Made by a program: the position numbers and the translations under genes. A model generated the notes under the pieces. That model worked only from the letters and a program-made list of their open reading frames with translations, had not been told where the DNA came from and made no database searches. Below, piece by piece: positions 35,613 to 42,931 of a stretch of DNA of 64,000 bases (its first letter is position 1; the number at the start of each line of letters is the position of its first letter). This stretch comes from an uncultured Bradyrhizobium sp. (lineage in GTDB: Bacteria > Pseudomonadota > Alphaproteobacteria > Rhizobiales > Xanthobacteraceae), in NCBI RefSeq assembly GCF_947648125.1, contig NZ_CANSMR010000001.1, positions 62,001 to 126,000 on the forward strand, given 5' to 3'.

Positions 35613-36441
35613 CGGACCGATGTTGTCGCGACGAGGCTTTGGTCCGACCGGCAGGAGCAGCTTGCGCAGAATCCAGCGATCCGCTGTTGCCCAGCGCGCG
35701 CGATGCGTCTCTGGTGACGCGCTTCAGGTCGGCGGCGAGGCGCAGCAGGCGCGTGCGATCGATATCGCCGGAAAAGGTGATGGCCGATACAGCCATGGTG
35801 GCACGACCATCGCTCGCAAGAACCGGCGCCGCGACGGTGGTGAAGTTGCGATTGTAACGTCCGATATCGACCGCGAAGCCGTTGCGCCGGGTTTCTTCGA
35901 CATCCGACCAGTATTGATCGAAGGTCGGCGGGTCCTGCCACCGCAATTCCTTGAACATCGCCTTGATCTGCGGTTTCGGCAGGCCGAGATGCGCGGCAAA
36001 GCAGCGCCCGAGCGCGCCGATCAGGGAAGGCAGCCGCTGGCCGACCGTGAAATGAACCCGCAGCGGCGTCGGCGCCTCGGCGAGATCGACCACCATGGCT
36101 CGGCTCGGCGAAATCAGTTGCCAAAGCATCGCCGTGACCTTGTGCTCGTTGGCGATTTGCTCGAGCCGCGGGTGGAGCAGCCGGATATGGCCGCCCTGCT
36201 TGAGCGCGCTGTGCGCCAGCTCCAGCACGCCGAGACCCGGCGAGTATTTCTTCGTCGTCTGGTCGAAAACCGCCAGCCGCTCGTGAGCGAGGGTGCGAAG
36301 CAGGTTGAAGCAGGTGGACGTGTTGATCTTCAGATCGCGCGCGATCTGCACCACCCCGACGGGTTCGCCTTGCGAGTCGAGGTAGCGCAGGATCGCGATT
36401 CCGCGGGCGAGGGCATTGACCGGCTTCGGCGAGGCATTCAT
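35599..36441 (-). CDS. IclR family transcriptional regulator
   Basis: A 280-aa protein with an N-terminal winged helix-turn-helix (about 8-65: ARGIAILRYLD, VVQIARDLKINTSTCFNLL) and a C-terminal effector domain (HFTVGQRLPSLIGALGRCFA). The last 25 residues are low-complexity Ser/Ala/Arg. It is convergent with the 23807-35612 operon. ATTCTC repeats at its start and at 36459 match the inverted repeat at 23718, so it probably regulates itself and that operon. IclR proteins commonly sense the substrate of the neighbouring pathway. Confidence 0.88.
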   Translation of the reverse strand: MNASPKPVNALARGIAILRYLDSQGEPVGVVQIARDLKINTSTCFNLLRTLAHERLAVFDQTTKKYSPGLGVLELAHSALKQGGHIRLLHPRLEQIANEHKVTAMLWQLISPSRAMVVDLAEAPTPLRVHFTVGQRLPSLIGALGRCFAAHLGLPKPQIKAMFKELRWQDPPTFDQYWSDVEETRRNGFAVDIGRYNRNFTTVAAPVLASDGRATMAVSAITFSGDIDRTRLLRLAADLKRVTRDASRALGNSGSLDSAQAAPAGRTKASSRQHRSATAT

Positions 36442-36458
36442 TCTCTATTCAGTATCTT

Positions 36459-36474
36459 ATTCTCAATTGCGAAT
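36459..36474. promoter_or_regulatory. ATTCTC-AATT-GCGAAT, candidate IclR operator
   Basis: This matches the core of the 23718-23735 site (ATTCTC-N4-GAGAAT) with one arm mismatch. It lies 17 bp upstream of the IclR start, and a further ATTCTC half-site is at 36440. It suggests autoregulation. Confidence 0.55.
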
Positions 36475-36714
36475 GGCTCGACGATAGCCGTTCGGCCGCG
36501 CGGTGACAACCCTTCGTCGCGTGTCGCCAGCCTTCAGCGTGTTTCGGCAGTGGCCGGTTCGGCAATGCCGCCGGTCGAGTCGCAGGGGCACCATCCTCCT
36601 GATACTCGTGCACGCCATGACTCAAATCGGTCATCTAATACGTTGATCTCATTACCAAAACAATCCGACCGGTCAGGTGCTCCATGGCTGGGAGAAATCT
36701 TGCGCATGGACCAA

Positions 36715-36743
36715 ACATGAATGATGACTCGTAGTTCATATTT
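36715..36743. promoter_or_regulatory. Candidate TetR operator related to the 15401 palindrome
   Basis: It aligns without gaps to 15406-15434 with 24 of 29 identical positions, including the symmetric ends ATGAAT and TTCATATTT and the centre TCGTA. It lies 33 bp upstream of the GTG of E1alpha. The relation suggests that the TetR protein at 13207 also controls the 36777-41983 operon. Confidence 0.6.
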
Positions 36744-36776
36744 GTATAGGTTGGCTCCGAAAGCGAGGGAGGAACG

Positions 36777-37790
36777 GTGACGGTGAAGACGCGATCGAGC
36801 GGCCAGCCCCGGGCGCAGCGGGCACCGGAGGCGGCCCGTCTGCTTCAGCTCTACAGCCAGATGCTTCTGATCCGCCGATCGGAGGAGCGCCTCAGCACGA
36901 TGTTCGCTGACGGCGAGGTGCCGGGGTTTATCCACCTCAGCATAGGCCAGGAGGCGGTTTCGGCCGGCGTGATGAGTGCGTTGAACGCCGAGGACACGAT
37001 CGCGTCCACGCATCGGGGCCACGGTCACGCGATTGCCAAGGGACTGCCGCTCGAGGGATTCTTCCTGGAGCTATTGGCGCGCGACGAGGGGCTCTGCCGC
37101 GGCCGCGGCGGCTCGATGCACGTCGCTGACATGTCGGTCGGCATGCTCGGCGCCAACGGCATCGTCGGCGCGGGGCTGCCGATCGCGCTCGGCTCGGCGA
37201 TGGCGCACCAGCTACTCGGGCGTAAGGCCGTGGCGGTTGCCTTCTTCGGCGACGGTGCGCTCGGCGAGGGTGTCGTCCACGAATGCTTCAACCTTGCAAG
37301 CCTGTGGAAGCTGCCGCTGCTGTTTGTCTGCGAGAACAACGGCTGGAGCGAATTCCTGCCGAGCTCGAAGCAGATCGCGTTCAAGCTCGGCGAATTGGCG
37401 GCGGCCTTCCAATTGCCGCATGTCGCGGTGGACGGCAACGACGTCGCCGCTGTCGCTGACGCCGCAGAGAAGATGGTGCGCGGGATACGCGCGGGCGAGC
37501 CAGCCGTGCTCGAATGCGTGACGACTCGCGTGCGCGGCCATTTCGAGGGCGATGCGCAGAAATATCGCAACCCGGACGAGGTCGCGAAGCTCGCTGAGCG
37601 CGATCCGTTGCGGCTCACGGCGATGCAGTTGCAGAACATGGGTGTGGCGGAAGCCGAACTGGCGAGCACTGCGGAATCGGTCGAACAGCGCGTCGAAGCG
37701 GCGGTGGCGGCGGCACGGCGCGGACGGGATCCCGATTTCGAAGCGGCACGGGCCGACGTCTATTCTCGCGTGGAGGGCAATCATGGCTGA
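36777..37790 (+). CDS. 2-oxoacid (pyruvate/acetoin-type) dehydrogenase E1 component, alpha subunit
   Basis: A 337-aa thiamine-diphosphate enzyme subunit. The TPP motif GDGALGEG begins at 158 and ends at NN (187-188). RHGHGH-type residues are present as STHRGHGHAIAKG (78-89). The start is GTG 36777, preceded by GGGAGGAA. It decarboxylates a 2-oxo acid, or cleaves a diketone or acetoin-like substrate, together with the beta subunit, whose gene it overlaps by 8 nt. The short alpha chain fits the acetoin dehydrogenase/PDH-E1alpha group. Confidence 0.87.
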   Translation: MTVKTRSSGQPRAQRAPEAARLLQLYSQMLLIRRSEERLSTMFADGEVPGFIHLSIGQEAVSAGVMSALNAEDTIASTHRGHGHAIAKGLPLEGFFLELLARDEGLCRGRGGSMHVADMSVGMLGANGIVGAGLPIALGSAMAHQLLGRKAVAVAFFGDGALGEGVVHECFNLASLWKLPLLFVCENNGWSEFLPSSKQIAFKLGELAAAFQLPHVAVDGNDVAAVADAAEKMVRGIRAGEPAVLECVTTRVRGHFEGDAQKYRNPDEVAKLAERDPLRLTAMQLQNMGVAEAELASTAESVEQRVEAAVAAARRGRDPDFEAARADVYSRVEGNHG

Positions 37791-38757
37791 GCTTCGCTAT
37801 CTGCGCGCGGTCAACCAGGCGCTCAACGATGCGATGGCGGCCGATCCCGCCGTGATCCTGTTCGGCGAGGACGTCGGCGAAGCCGGCGGATCGTTCGGGG
37901 CGACGCGCGGTTTGCGCGATCGTTACGGGCCGAGCCGGGTGCGCGACACGCCGATTTCCGAAGCCACGATCGCCGGCGCCGCAGTTGGCGCGGCGCTGAG
38001 CGGACTGAAGCCGGTCGTCGAGATCATGTTCATGGATTTCACGACGCTCGTCATGGATGCGATGGTGAATCAGGCGGCGAAGGCCCGCTTCATGTTCGGC
38101 GGGCAGGGGTCGGTGCCGATGGTGCTGCGCACGCCGCATGGCGGCGGTCTCGGCGCCGGGCCGCAGCACTCGCAATGCCTCGAGGCGTGGTTTGCGCATG
38201 TCCCGGGCCTGAAGGTGGTCTGCCCGGCCGACCCGGTGAGTGCGTACGGACTGCTGCGCGCGGCGATCGATGATCCCGATCCGGTGATCGTGGTCGAAAA
38301 CAAGGCGCTCTACGCCATGAGAATGGACGCGCCTGAACGGCTCGACATCATCCCGATCGGGAAGGCGGCAACCATAAGAGCCGGACGCGACGTCACGATC
38401 GTGACCTATGGCGCGACGGTGAAGACGGCGCTCGACGCCGCCGAGCGGCTTGCGACGGACGGCGTCGAAGCCGAGGTGATCGATCTGCGTAGTCTTCAGC
38501 CGTGGGATGAGGCTGCTGTGCTGGCATCGCTGTCGAAAACCCATCGGTTTGTCGTGGTTCACGAGGCGGTCGAGGCCTTCGGCATCGGCGGCGAAATCGC
38601 CGCGCGGATGGCCGACATCGGTTTCGATGAACTCGACGGCCCGATCGTCCGGGTCGGCGCGCCCTTCATGCCGGTACCGTTTTCGCGGGCGCTCGAAAGC
38701 GCCTATCAGCCGACCGCGGACCGGGTGATCGCGGCCGTTCGGCGAACTCTGGATTGA
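37783..38757 (+). CDS. 2-oxoacid dehydrogenase E1 component, beta subunit
   Basis: A 324-aa transketolase-like subunit that begins MAELRYLRAVNQALNDAM, with FGEDVGEAGGSFGATRGL (24-41) and RVRDTPISEATIAGAAVG. The second half has the transketolase C-terminal domain (VTYGATVKTALDAAERL and HEAVEAFGIGGEIAAR). The start at ATG 37783 overlaps the alpha gene. It forms an alpha2beta2 E1 with the preceding product. Confidence 0.89.
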   Translation: MAELRYLRAVNQALNDAMAADPAVILFGEDVGEAGGSFGATRGLRDRYGPSRVRDTPISEATIAGAAVGAALSGLKPVVEIMFMDFTTLVMDAMVNQAAKARFMFGGQGSVPMVLRTPHGGGLGAGPQHSQCLEAWFAHVPGLKVVCPADPVSAYGLLRAAIDDPDPVIVVENKALYAMRMDAPERLDIIPIGKAATIRAGRDVTIVTYGATVKTALDAAERLATDGVEAEVIDLRSLQPWDEAAVLASLSKTHRFVVVHEAVEAFGIGGEIAARMADIGFDELDGPIVRVGAPFMPVPFSRALESAYQPTADRVIAAVRRTLD

Positions 38758-38772
38758 CCAAAGGAGAAGCAG

Positions 38773-39555
38773 ATGACCGATCGGATCAAGTATGAGCGCC
38801 GCGAGGCGGTGGCGCTGATCACCATCAATCGCCCTTCCACGCTGAACGCGCTCGACATGGACACGCTTGCCGAGCTCGACGCCGCCGTGACCAGGGCCGA
38901 GCAGGACCAGAACGTCCGCGTCATCGTCTTCACCGGTGCCGGAGACCGGGCGTTCGTCGCAGGTGGTGACATCGCCGATCTCAATTCGCGCCAGGGCCTG
39001 CCGCATTATCTCGAGCTCGGCGAGCGCCTGCACACCATGTTTCGCCACATCGAGATGCTCGACAAGCCGACGATCTCGGCTGTCAACGGCTGGGCGCTCG
39101 GCGGCGGCACCGAGCTCCTGCTGTGCACCGACATCCGCATCGCCGCTGATACCGCGAAATTCGGTCTCCCCGAGATTACCCTCGGCCTGTTTCCGGGCGC
39201 CGGCGGCACCCAGCGCCTGATCAGGCAAATTCCGCTGTGCAAGGCCAAGGAGCTGATGTTCACCGGCGATCGCATCGGCGCCAGCGACGCCGAACGGCTC
39301 GGGCTGATCAACAAGATCGTGCCGGCTGGCGAACTGATCACGACGGTCATGGCGCTTGCCGACCAGATCGCCGCCAAATCGCCGCTGATCCTCAAGCTGC
39401 TCAAGCGCACGCTCGTCGACGGCGACGAGATGCCGTTGCGTGCGGCGCTCCGTCATGAGCAGGCGATGATCGGCCTCGTGCTGGACTCCTCCGATGCCCA
39501 TGAAGGGTGCTCGGCGTTCACCGAGAAGCGCAAGGCGCAGTTCAGCGGCCTCTGA
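38773..39555 (+). CDS. Enoyl-CoA hydratase
   Basis: A 260-aa crotonase close to the canonical form: RAFVAGGDIADLN, NGWALGGGTELLL and PEITLGLFPGAGGTQRL with the PEI Glu, then AKELMFTGDRIGASDAERLG. It lies between E1beta and E2, which is unusual for a plain PDH operon and points to a dedicated degradation pathway joining oxidative decarboxylation with beta-oxidation steps. Confidence 0.89.
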   Translation: MTDRIKYERREAVALITINRPSTLNALDMDTLAELDAAVTRAEQDQNVRVIVFTGAGDRAFVAGGDIADLNSRQGLPHYLELGERLHTMFRHIEMLDKPTISAVNGWALGGGTELLLCTDIRIAADTAKFGLPEITLGLFPGAGGTQRLIRQIPLCKAKELMFTGDRIGASDAERLGLINKIVPAGELITTVMALADQIAAKSPLILKLLKRTLVDGDEMPLRAALRHEQAMIGLVLDSSDAHEGCSAFTEKRKAQFSGL

Positions 39556-39591
39556 GATGAGTCGCATCGACCTCATGGCGCAGGGAAGAGG

Positions 39592-40794
39592 ATGAACGCA
39601 ACATCCGCAATTGTCATGCCGAAGCTCGGTCTCACCATGACCGAAGGCGTCGTTGCGTCGTGGCGGGTCGGGCCGGGCGATCAGGTTCGCGGCGGCGACG
39701 TGCTGTTCGTCGTGGAGACGGAAAAGATCGCCACCGAAGTCGAGGCGCAGGGCGACGGGCGGATCGAATCCATCGAGGTTCTCGAAGGCGCAACGGTTCC
39801 GGTGGGAACTGTCGTGGCGACCTGGACCGGCAAGGGCGTCGTGCAGCTCGGCGAGGACGATCGAAGTGCCCCGGTGCCGGCGGCCGATCGGCCGGCTCCG
39901 CAAGGTGCGCGTCCCCTTGCTGCAAGCGGCGGACGGATCATCGCAACTCCGCTGGCGCGCAGGCTCGCGCGCAAGGCTGGCATTCCTCTGGCCACGGTGA
40001 CTGGTACCGGGCCGCGTGGCCGGATCAAGGCGCGTGATGTCGAGACCGCGATGGCCGCGCAATCGGCCGCCGTTCGATCCATCGCGCCTCCCAGCGAACC
40101 TGTCGCCGCCGGGGATCGACGTGACGCATCCGCGCTGGAAAAGACCGTCGCGCGCCGTATGACTGAGGCCAAGCAGGCGATCCCGCATTTCTATGTGCTG
40201 GCCGAGGCCGATGTCACGGGCCTGCTGAAGCTCCGGGACGAGCTCAACGCGATGGAGGGCTTTGCCCGGATCAGCATCAATCATCTGGTTCTGGCCGCGG
40301 TTGGGCGCGCGCTTCTGCGGATGCCGGACGTGAACGTGGTCTGGGCCGACGATGCCTTCGTTCAATTGACCGGTAGCGACGTCGGCATGGCCGTGGATAC
40401 CGGGCGCGGACTGTTCGCGCCCGTCATTCGCGACGCCGGCATCTTGCCGCTCGATGCGCTCGCCGGTGCGGCAAACGCGATCGCGGAGCGGGCGAAGGCA
40501 GGTGAGCTTCTTGCCGGCGACCTTGCGGGCGGGGCGATCGCCGTCTCCAACGTCGGGATGTACGGCGCTTCGCATCTCGTGCCGATCATCAATCCGGGCC
40601 AGTCCGCGATCCTCGGTGTCGCCGGGATCAAGCAGGTCTTCCGGCCCGACGCGAACGAGCAGCCGGTGTTGCGCCGGGAGATCGGGCTCGTCCTGTCCTG
40701 CGATCACCGCGTGCTCAACGGCGTTGCCGCGGCGCGCTTCCTCGACTGCATCACCGGCATTCTCCAGAATCCACTCAACCTCCTGCGGATTTGA
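39592..40794 (+). CDS. 2-oxoacid dehydrogenase E2 component (dihydrolipoamide acyltransferase)
   Basis: A 400-aa protein with a single lipoyl domain (1-80, lipoyl Lys45 in ETEKIA), a peripheral-subunit-binding domain (about 118-152, ATPLARRLARKAGI) and a catalytic acyltransferase domain. The active site is SCDHRVLNG: His372 is present, but position 376 is Asn where DHRxxDG is usual. An E3 (lipoamide dehydrogenase) gene is not in the operon, so E3 must be borrowed. It transfers the acyl group from E1 to CoA. Confidence 0.87.
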   Translation: MNATSAIVMPKLGLTMTEGVVASWRVGPGDQVRGGDVLFVVETEKIATEVEAQGDGRIESIEVLEGATVPVGTVVATWTGKGVVQLGEDDRSAPVPAADRPAPQGARPLAASGGRIIATPLARRLARKAGIPLATVTGTGPRGRIKARDVETAMAAQSAAVRSIAPPSEPVAAGDRRDASALEKTVARRMTEAKQAIPHFYVLAEADVTGLLKLRDELNAMEGFARISINHLVLAAVGRALLRMPDVNVVWADDAFVQLTGSDVGMAVDTGRGLFAPVIRDAGILPLDALAGAANAIAERAKAGELLAGDLAGGAIAVSNVGMYGASHLVPIINPGQSAILGVAGIKQVFRPDANEQPVLRREIGLVLSCDHRVLNGVAAARFLDCITGILQNPLNLLRI

Positions 40795-40810
40795 ATCAGA
40801 AGGGTCAATC

Positions 40811-41983
40811 ATGGATTTCACCTACACCGACGAGCAGACCATGCTGATCAAGACGGCGCGTCAGGTCGGCGAGAAGTATGGTCTCAACTACTGGCGGGAG
40901 CTCGATTCCAAGAAGGAGTTTCCCGCGGCGATCTGGCAGGACATCTGCGACGCCGGCCTGTGCGGGATCGCGGTTGCCGAAGAGCATGGTGGCTCTGGCC
41001 TTGGCATGACGGAATTGGCGATGGCGATCGAAGCGCTGTGCGTTTCAGGCGCCGGGTCGACGCTCAGCCAGCTCTTCATGTGCAATCCCATCTTCGGCGG
41101 CGTCACGCTGTCGAAATACGGCACGCCCGAGATGAAGCGCGATCTCTTGCCGAAGCTGGTCGCCGGCAAGGCGCGGTTCGCGATGGCGCTGACCGAGCCC
41201 GACGCCGGCACCAATTCGCTTGCGCTCAAGACCTTCGCCCGCGCCGACGGCAATGGCTGGCGTCTCAGCGGCCAGAAGATCTGGATCACCTGCGTGCCGC
41301 AGGCGACCAAGCTCCTGGTCGTGGCGCGGACGCGCAAGCTCGAGGAGGTCAAGCGCAAGACCGACGGCATCAGCCTGTTCATGATCGACGTGGATCGCGC
41401 CGGGCTCACCCATGCGGCGATCGAGAAGGCCGGCACCAACACGCTGCCGTCGAGCCAGGTGTTCTTCGATGACGTCCGGGTCGAGGGCGCCGAACTTGTC
41501 GGCGAACTCGATCGCGGCTTCCACCACCTTCTCGACACCCTCAACACCGAGCGGATCGTCACGACCGCGGGTCTCGTGGGGACCGCCGAGCTCGCGATCG
41601 GCCTCGCCGTGAACTATGCGAACGACCGCAAGGTCTTCAACGGCGCGCCGATCGGCTCCTATCAGGCGATCCAGTTTCCGCTGGCCGAAGCGCACATCAA
41701 GGCTGAATGCGCGCGGCTGATGAACCACAAGGCGGCGACGCTCGCCGATCTCGGCCAGCCCTATGGCAGCGAGGCCAACATGGGCAAGTGGCTCGCCGGC
41801 CAGGCGGCTGCGCTGGCGACCGATCGCGCCATGCAGACCCACGGCGGCATGGGCTTCTCCAAGGAATATCACGTCGAGCGCCTGTGGCGCGACGCGCGGC
41901 TGTTCAAGTTCGCGCCGGTTTCCGAGGAGATGGTGCTCAACTATGTGGCCCAGCATGACCTCGGCATGCCACGTTCCTACTGA
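40811..41983 (+). CDS. Acyl-CoA dehydrogenase
   Basis: A 390-aa flavoenzyme with MALTEPDAGTNSLALKTFA and MQTHGGMGFSKEYHVERLWRD. The canonical C-terminal Glu position is not conserved (FAPVSEEMV), while LNTERIVTT offers a Glu in the isovaleryl-CoA-dehydrogenase position. It follows E2 by 16 bp and is the last intact gene of the operon, supplying an acyl-CoA oxidation step. Confidence 0.88.
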   Translation: MDFTYTDEQTMLIKTARQVGEKYGLNYWRELDSKKEFPAAIWQDICDAGLCGIAVAEEHGGSGLGMTELAMAIEALCVSGAGSTLSQLFMCNPIFGGVTLSKYGTPEMKRDLLPKLVAGKARFAMALTEPDAGTNSLALKTFARADGNGWRLSGQKIWITCVPQATKLLVVARTRKLEEVKRKTDGISLFMIDVDRAGLTHAAIEKAGTNTLPSSQVFFDDVRVEGAELVGELDRGFHHLLDTLNTERIVTTAGLVGTAELAIGLAVNYANDRKVFNGAPIGSYQAIQFPLAEAHIKAECARLMNHKAATLADLGQPYGSEANMGKWLAGQAAALATDRAMQTHGGMGFSKEYHVERLWRDARLFKFAPVSEEMVLNYVAQHDLGMPRSY

Positions 41984-41992
41984 GTGCAGGGA

Positions 41993-42269
41993 ATGTCGAG
42001 AGTTCCCCCACAGGCCGCATTGTCGCCGAACTTCGTCGCCGTGATCGGCGCTTCCGACCAGCCGGCCAAGCTACCGATAAGGTTACTCAAGCAACAAGGC
42101 TTTGCGGGGGCGATCTATCCAATCAATCCACGGACGGGACCGGGTCCGGGGGTTGCGGAGCTTCCCTCGCATTGCCGAGATCCCGACCAAGATTGATCTT
42201 GCGGTCATTGCGTCGGTGCGGAGGGCCAGAAAGCAGATGCTTCCGCGGATAGTCCGTCGGTTGCGCTAA
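41993..42269 (+). pseudogene. N-terminal fragment of an NDP-forming acyl-CoA synthetase
   Basis: The first 48 codons give LSPNFVAVIGASDQPAKL, then FAGAIYPINPR, the CoA-binding domain of the same family as 32773-34863. After about 42130 the homology moves to another frame (VRGLRSFPRIAEIPTKIDLA) and ends at a stop near 42269. About 90% of the gene is missing. It lies downstream of the acyl-CoA dehydrogenase, where an intact synthetase would have completed that operon. Confidence 0.75.
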
Positions 42270-42814
42270 GCGGCTCATCGGGATCGCCCGTTTCGGGCCT
42301 TCGGCGGTCTTCTCATCTTCTCTCTTGGTAAACGAGATGATACCGCCCTTGCAGGCGCAGTAGACGGCCTCTCCCCAAGAGCCGACGCGGCCAGCACCCA
42401 AGCTGACGTTGACAACGTGTCCAGATCCGTTCCTCACCATGCCAGGCAGAATCGCGTGATGCATGTGCGGCGGGCCAAAGATCGATGTCGATGATCTTCC
42501 ACAGATCAATGTCCGTTTCGAGGAACGACCTTGGCTCCTACCAGCCGGGGATGTTCACAGGAACGTCGATCGCTTCGCCTGCCTCGCAATAGGCCACGGC
42601 GGCGTCTCTAGGGCCTTGCGGCCGGTAATGTCGACAGTGTATCCGTGTGCCTTGCCGCCAGCATTTTTGATCGTTCTCACGGTTTGCCGGGCACCGCCTT
42701 CGTTGAGGTCGATCACTGCAACTTTGGATCCTTCCTCGGCAAAGTGGATACAGAACGCCCGATCCCGCTTCCACCGCCTCTGTCGATCATTCTCTTCCCT
42801 TTCAGTCCGCGCAA
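42240..42814 (-). pseudogene. SDR dehydrogenase remnant with several frameshifts
   Basis: Reading the minus strand in successive frames gives LRGLKGKRMIDRGGGSGIGR, AEEGSKVAVIDLNEGGARQT, NAGGKAHGYTVDITGRKALE, AIDVPVN, LETDIDLWK, then HHAILPGMVRNGSGHVVNVS and AVYCACKGGIISFTK. These are consecutive parts of one classical SDR, including the Tyr-x3-Lys site (YCACK). At least three frame changes separate them and the C-terminus is gone. The end abuts the synthetase fragment, marking a rearrangement point. Confidence 0.75.
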
Positions 42815-42868
42815 CCTTGGATATTTCTCCTTGCGGGGGTCGCAGGCACCGTCTGGAACGCGAAATAT

Positions 42869-42886
42869 TTCTAACCCTTGTTAGAA
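42869..42886. promoter_or_regulatory. TTCTAAC-CCTT-GTTAGAA, candidate operator of the tandem TetR gene
   Basis: A perfect 18-bp inverted repeat that ends 45 bp before the ATG of the tandem TetR gene. A second copy with an intact right arm and the same 4-bp centre lies 44 bp upstream of the divergent target operon (49070-49087). Matching spacing on both promoters supports function. Confidence 0.7.
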
Positions 42887-42931
42887 TTATTGCAATGGAT
42901 AGACTAGCGTCCAGTAGAAGGATGGGAATCC

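Larger units (their letters stand above)
36442..36776. other. Divergent promoter region between IclR and the 2-oxoacid dehydrogenase operon
   Basis: No gene is supported in these 335 bp. It holds two candidate operators: an IclR-type site next to the IclR start and a TetR-type site 33 bp ahead of the E1alpha start. Each promoter thus seems to carry its own control site. Confidence 0.55.

Noticed and set aside
37615-40821. A 1068-codon open frame on the minus strand opposite the E1beta/crotonase/E2 genes
   Set aside because: It lies wholly antisense to three genes with intact catalytic motifs, is rich in Arg/His/Asp as expected from the reverse of GC-rich codons, and shows no family motif.
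42123-42509. A 128-aa complete SDR on the minus strand
   Set aside because: It contains only the middle of an SDR (VVNVS, YCACK) with other parts in different frames, so it is a pseudogene segment and not a short gene.
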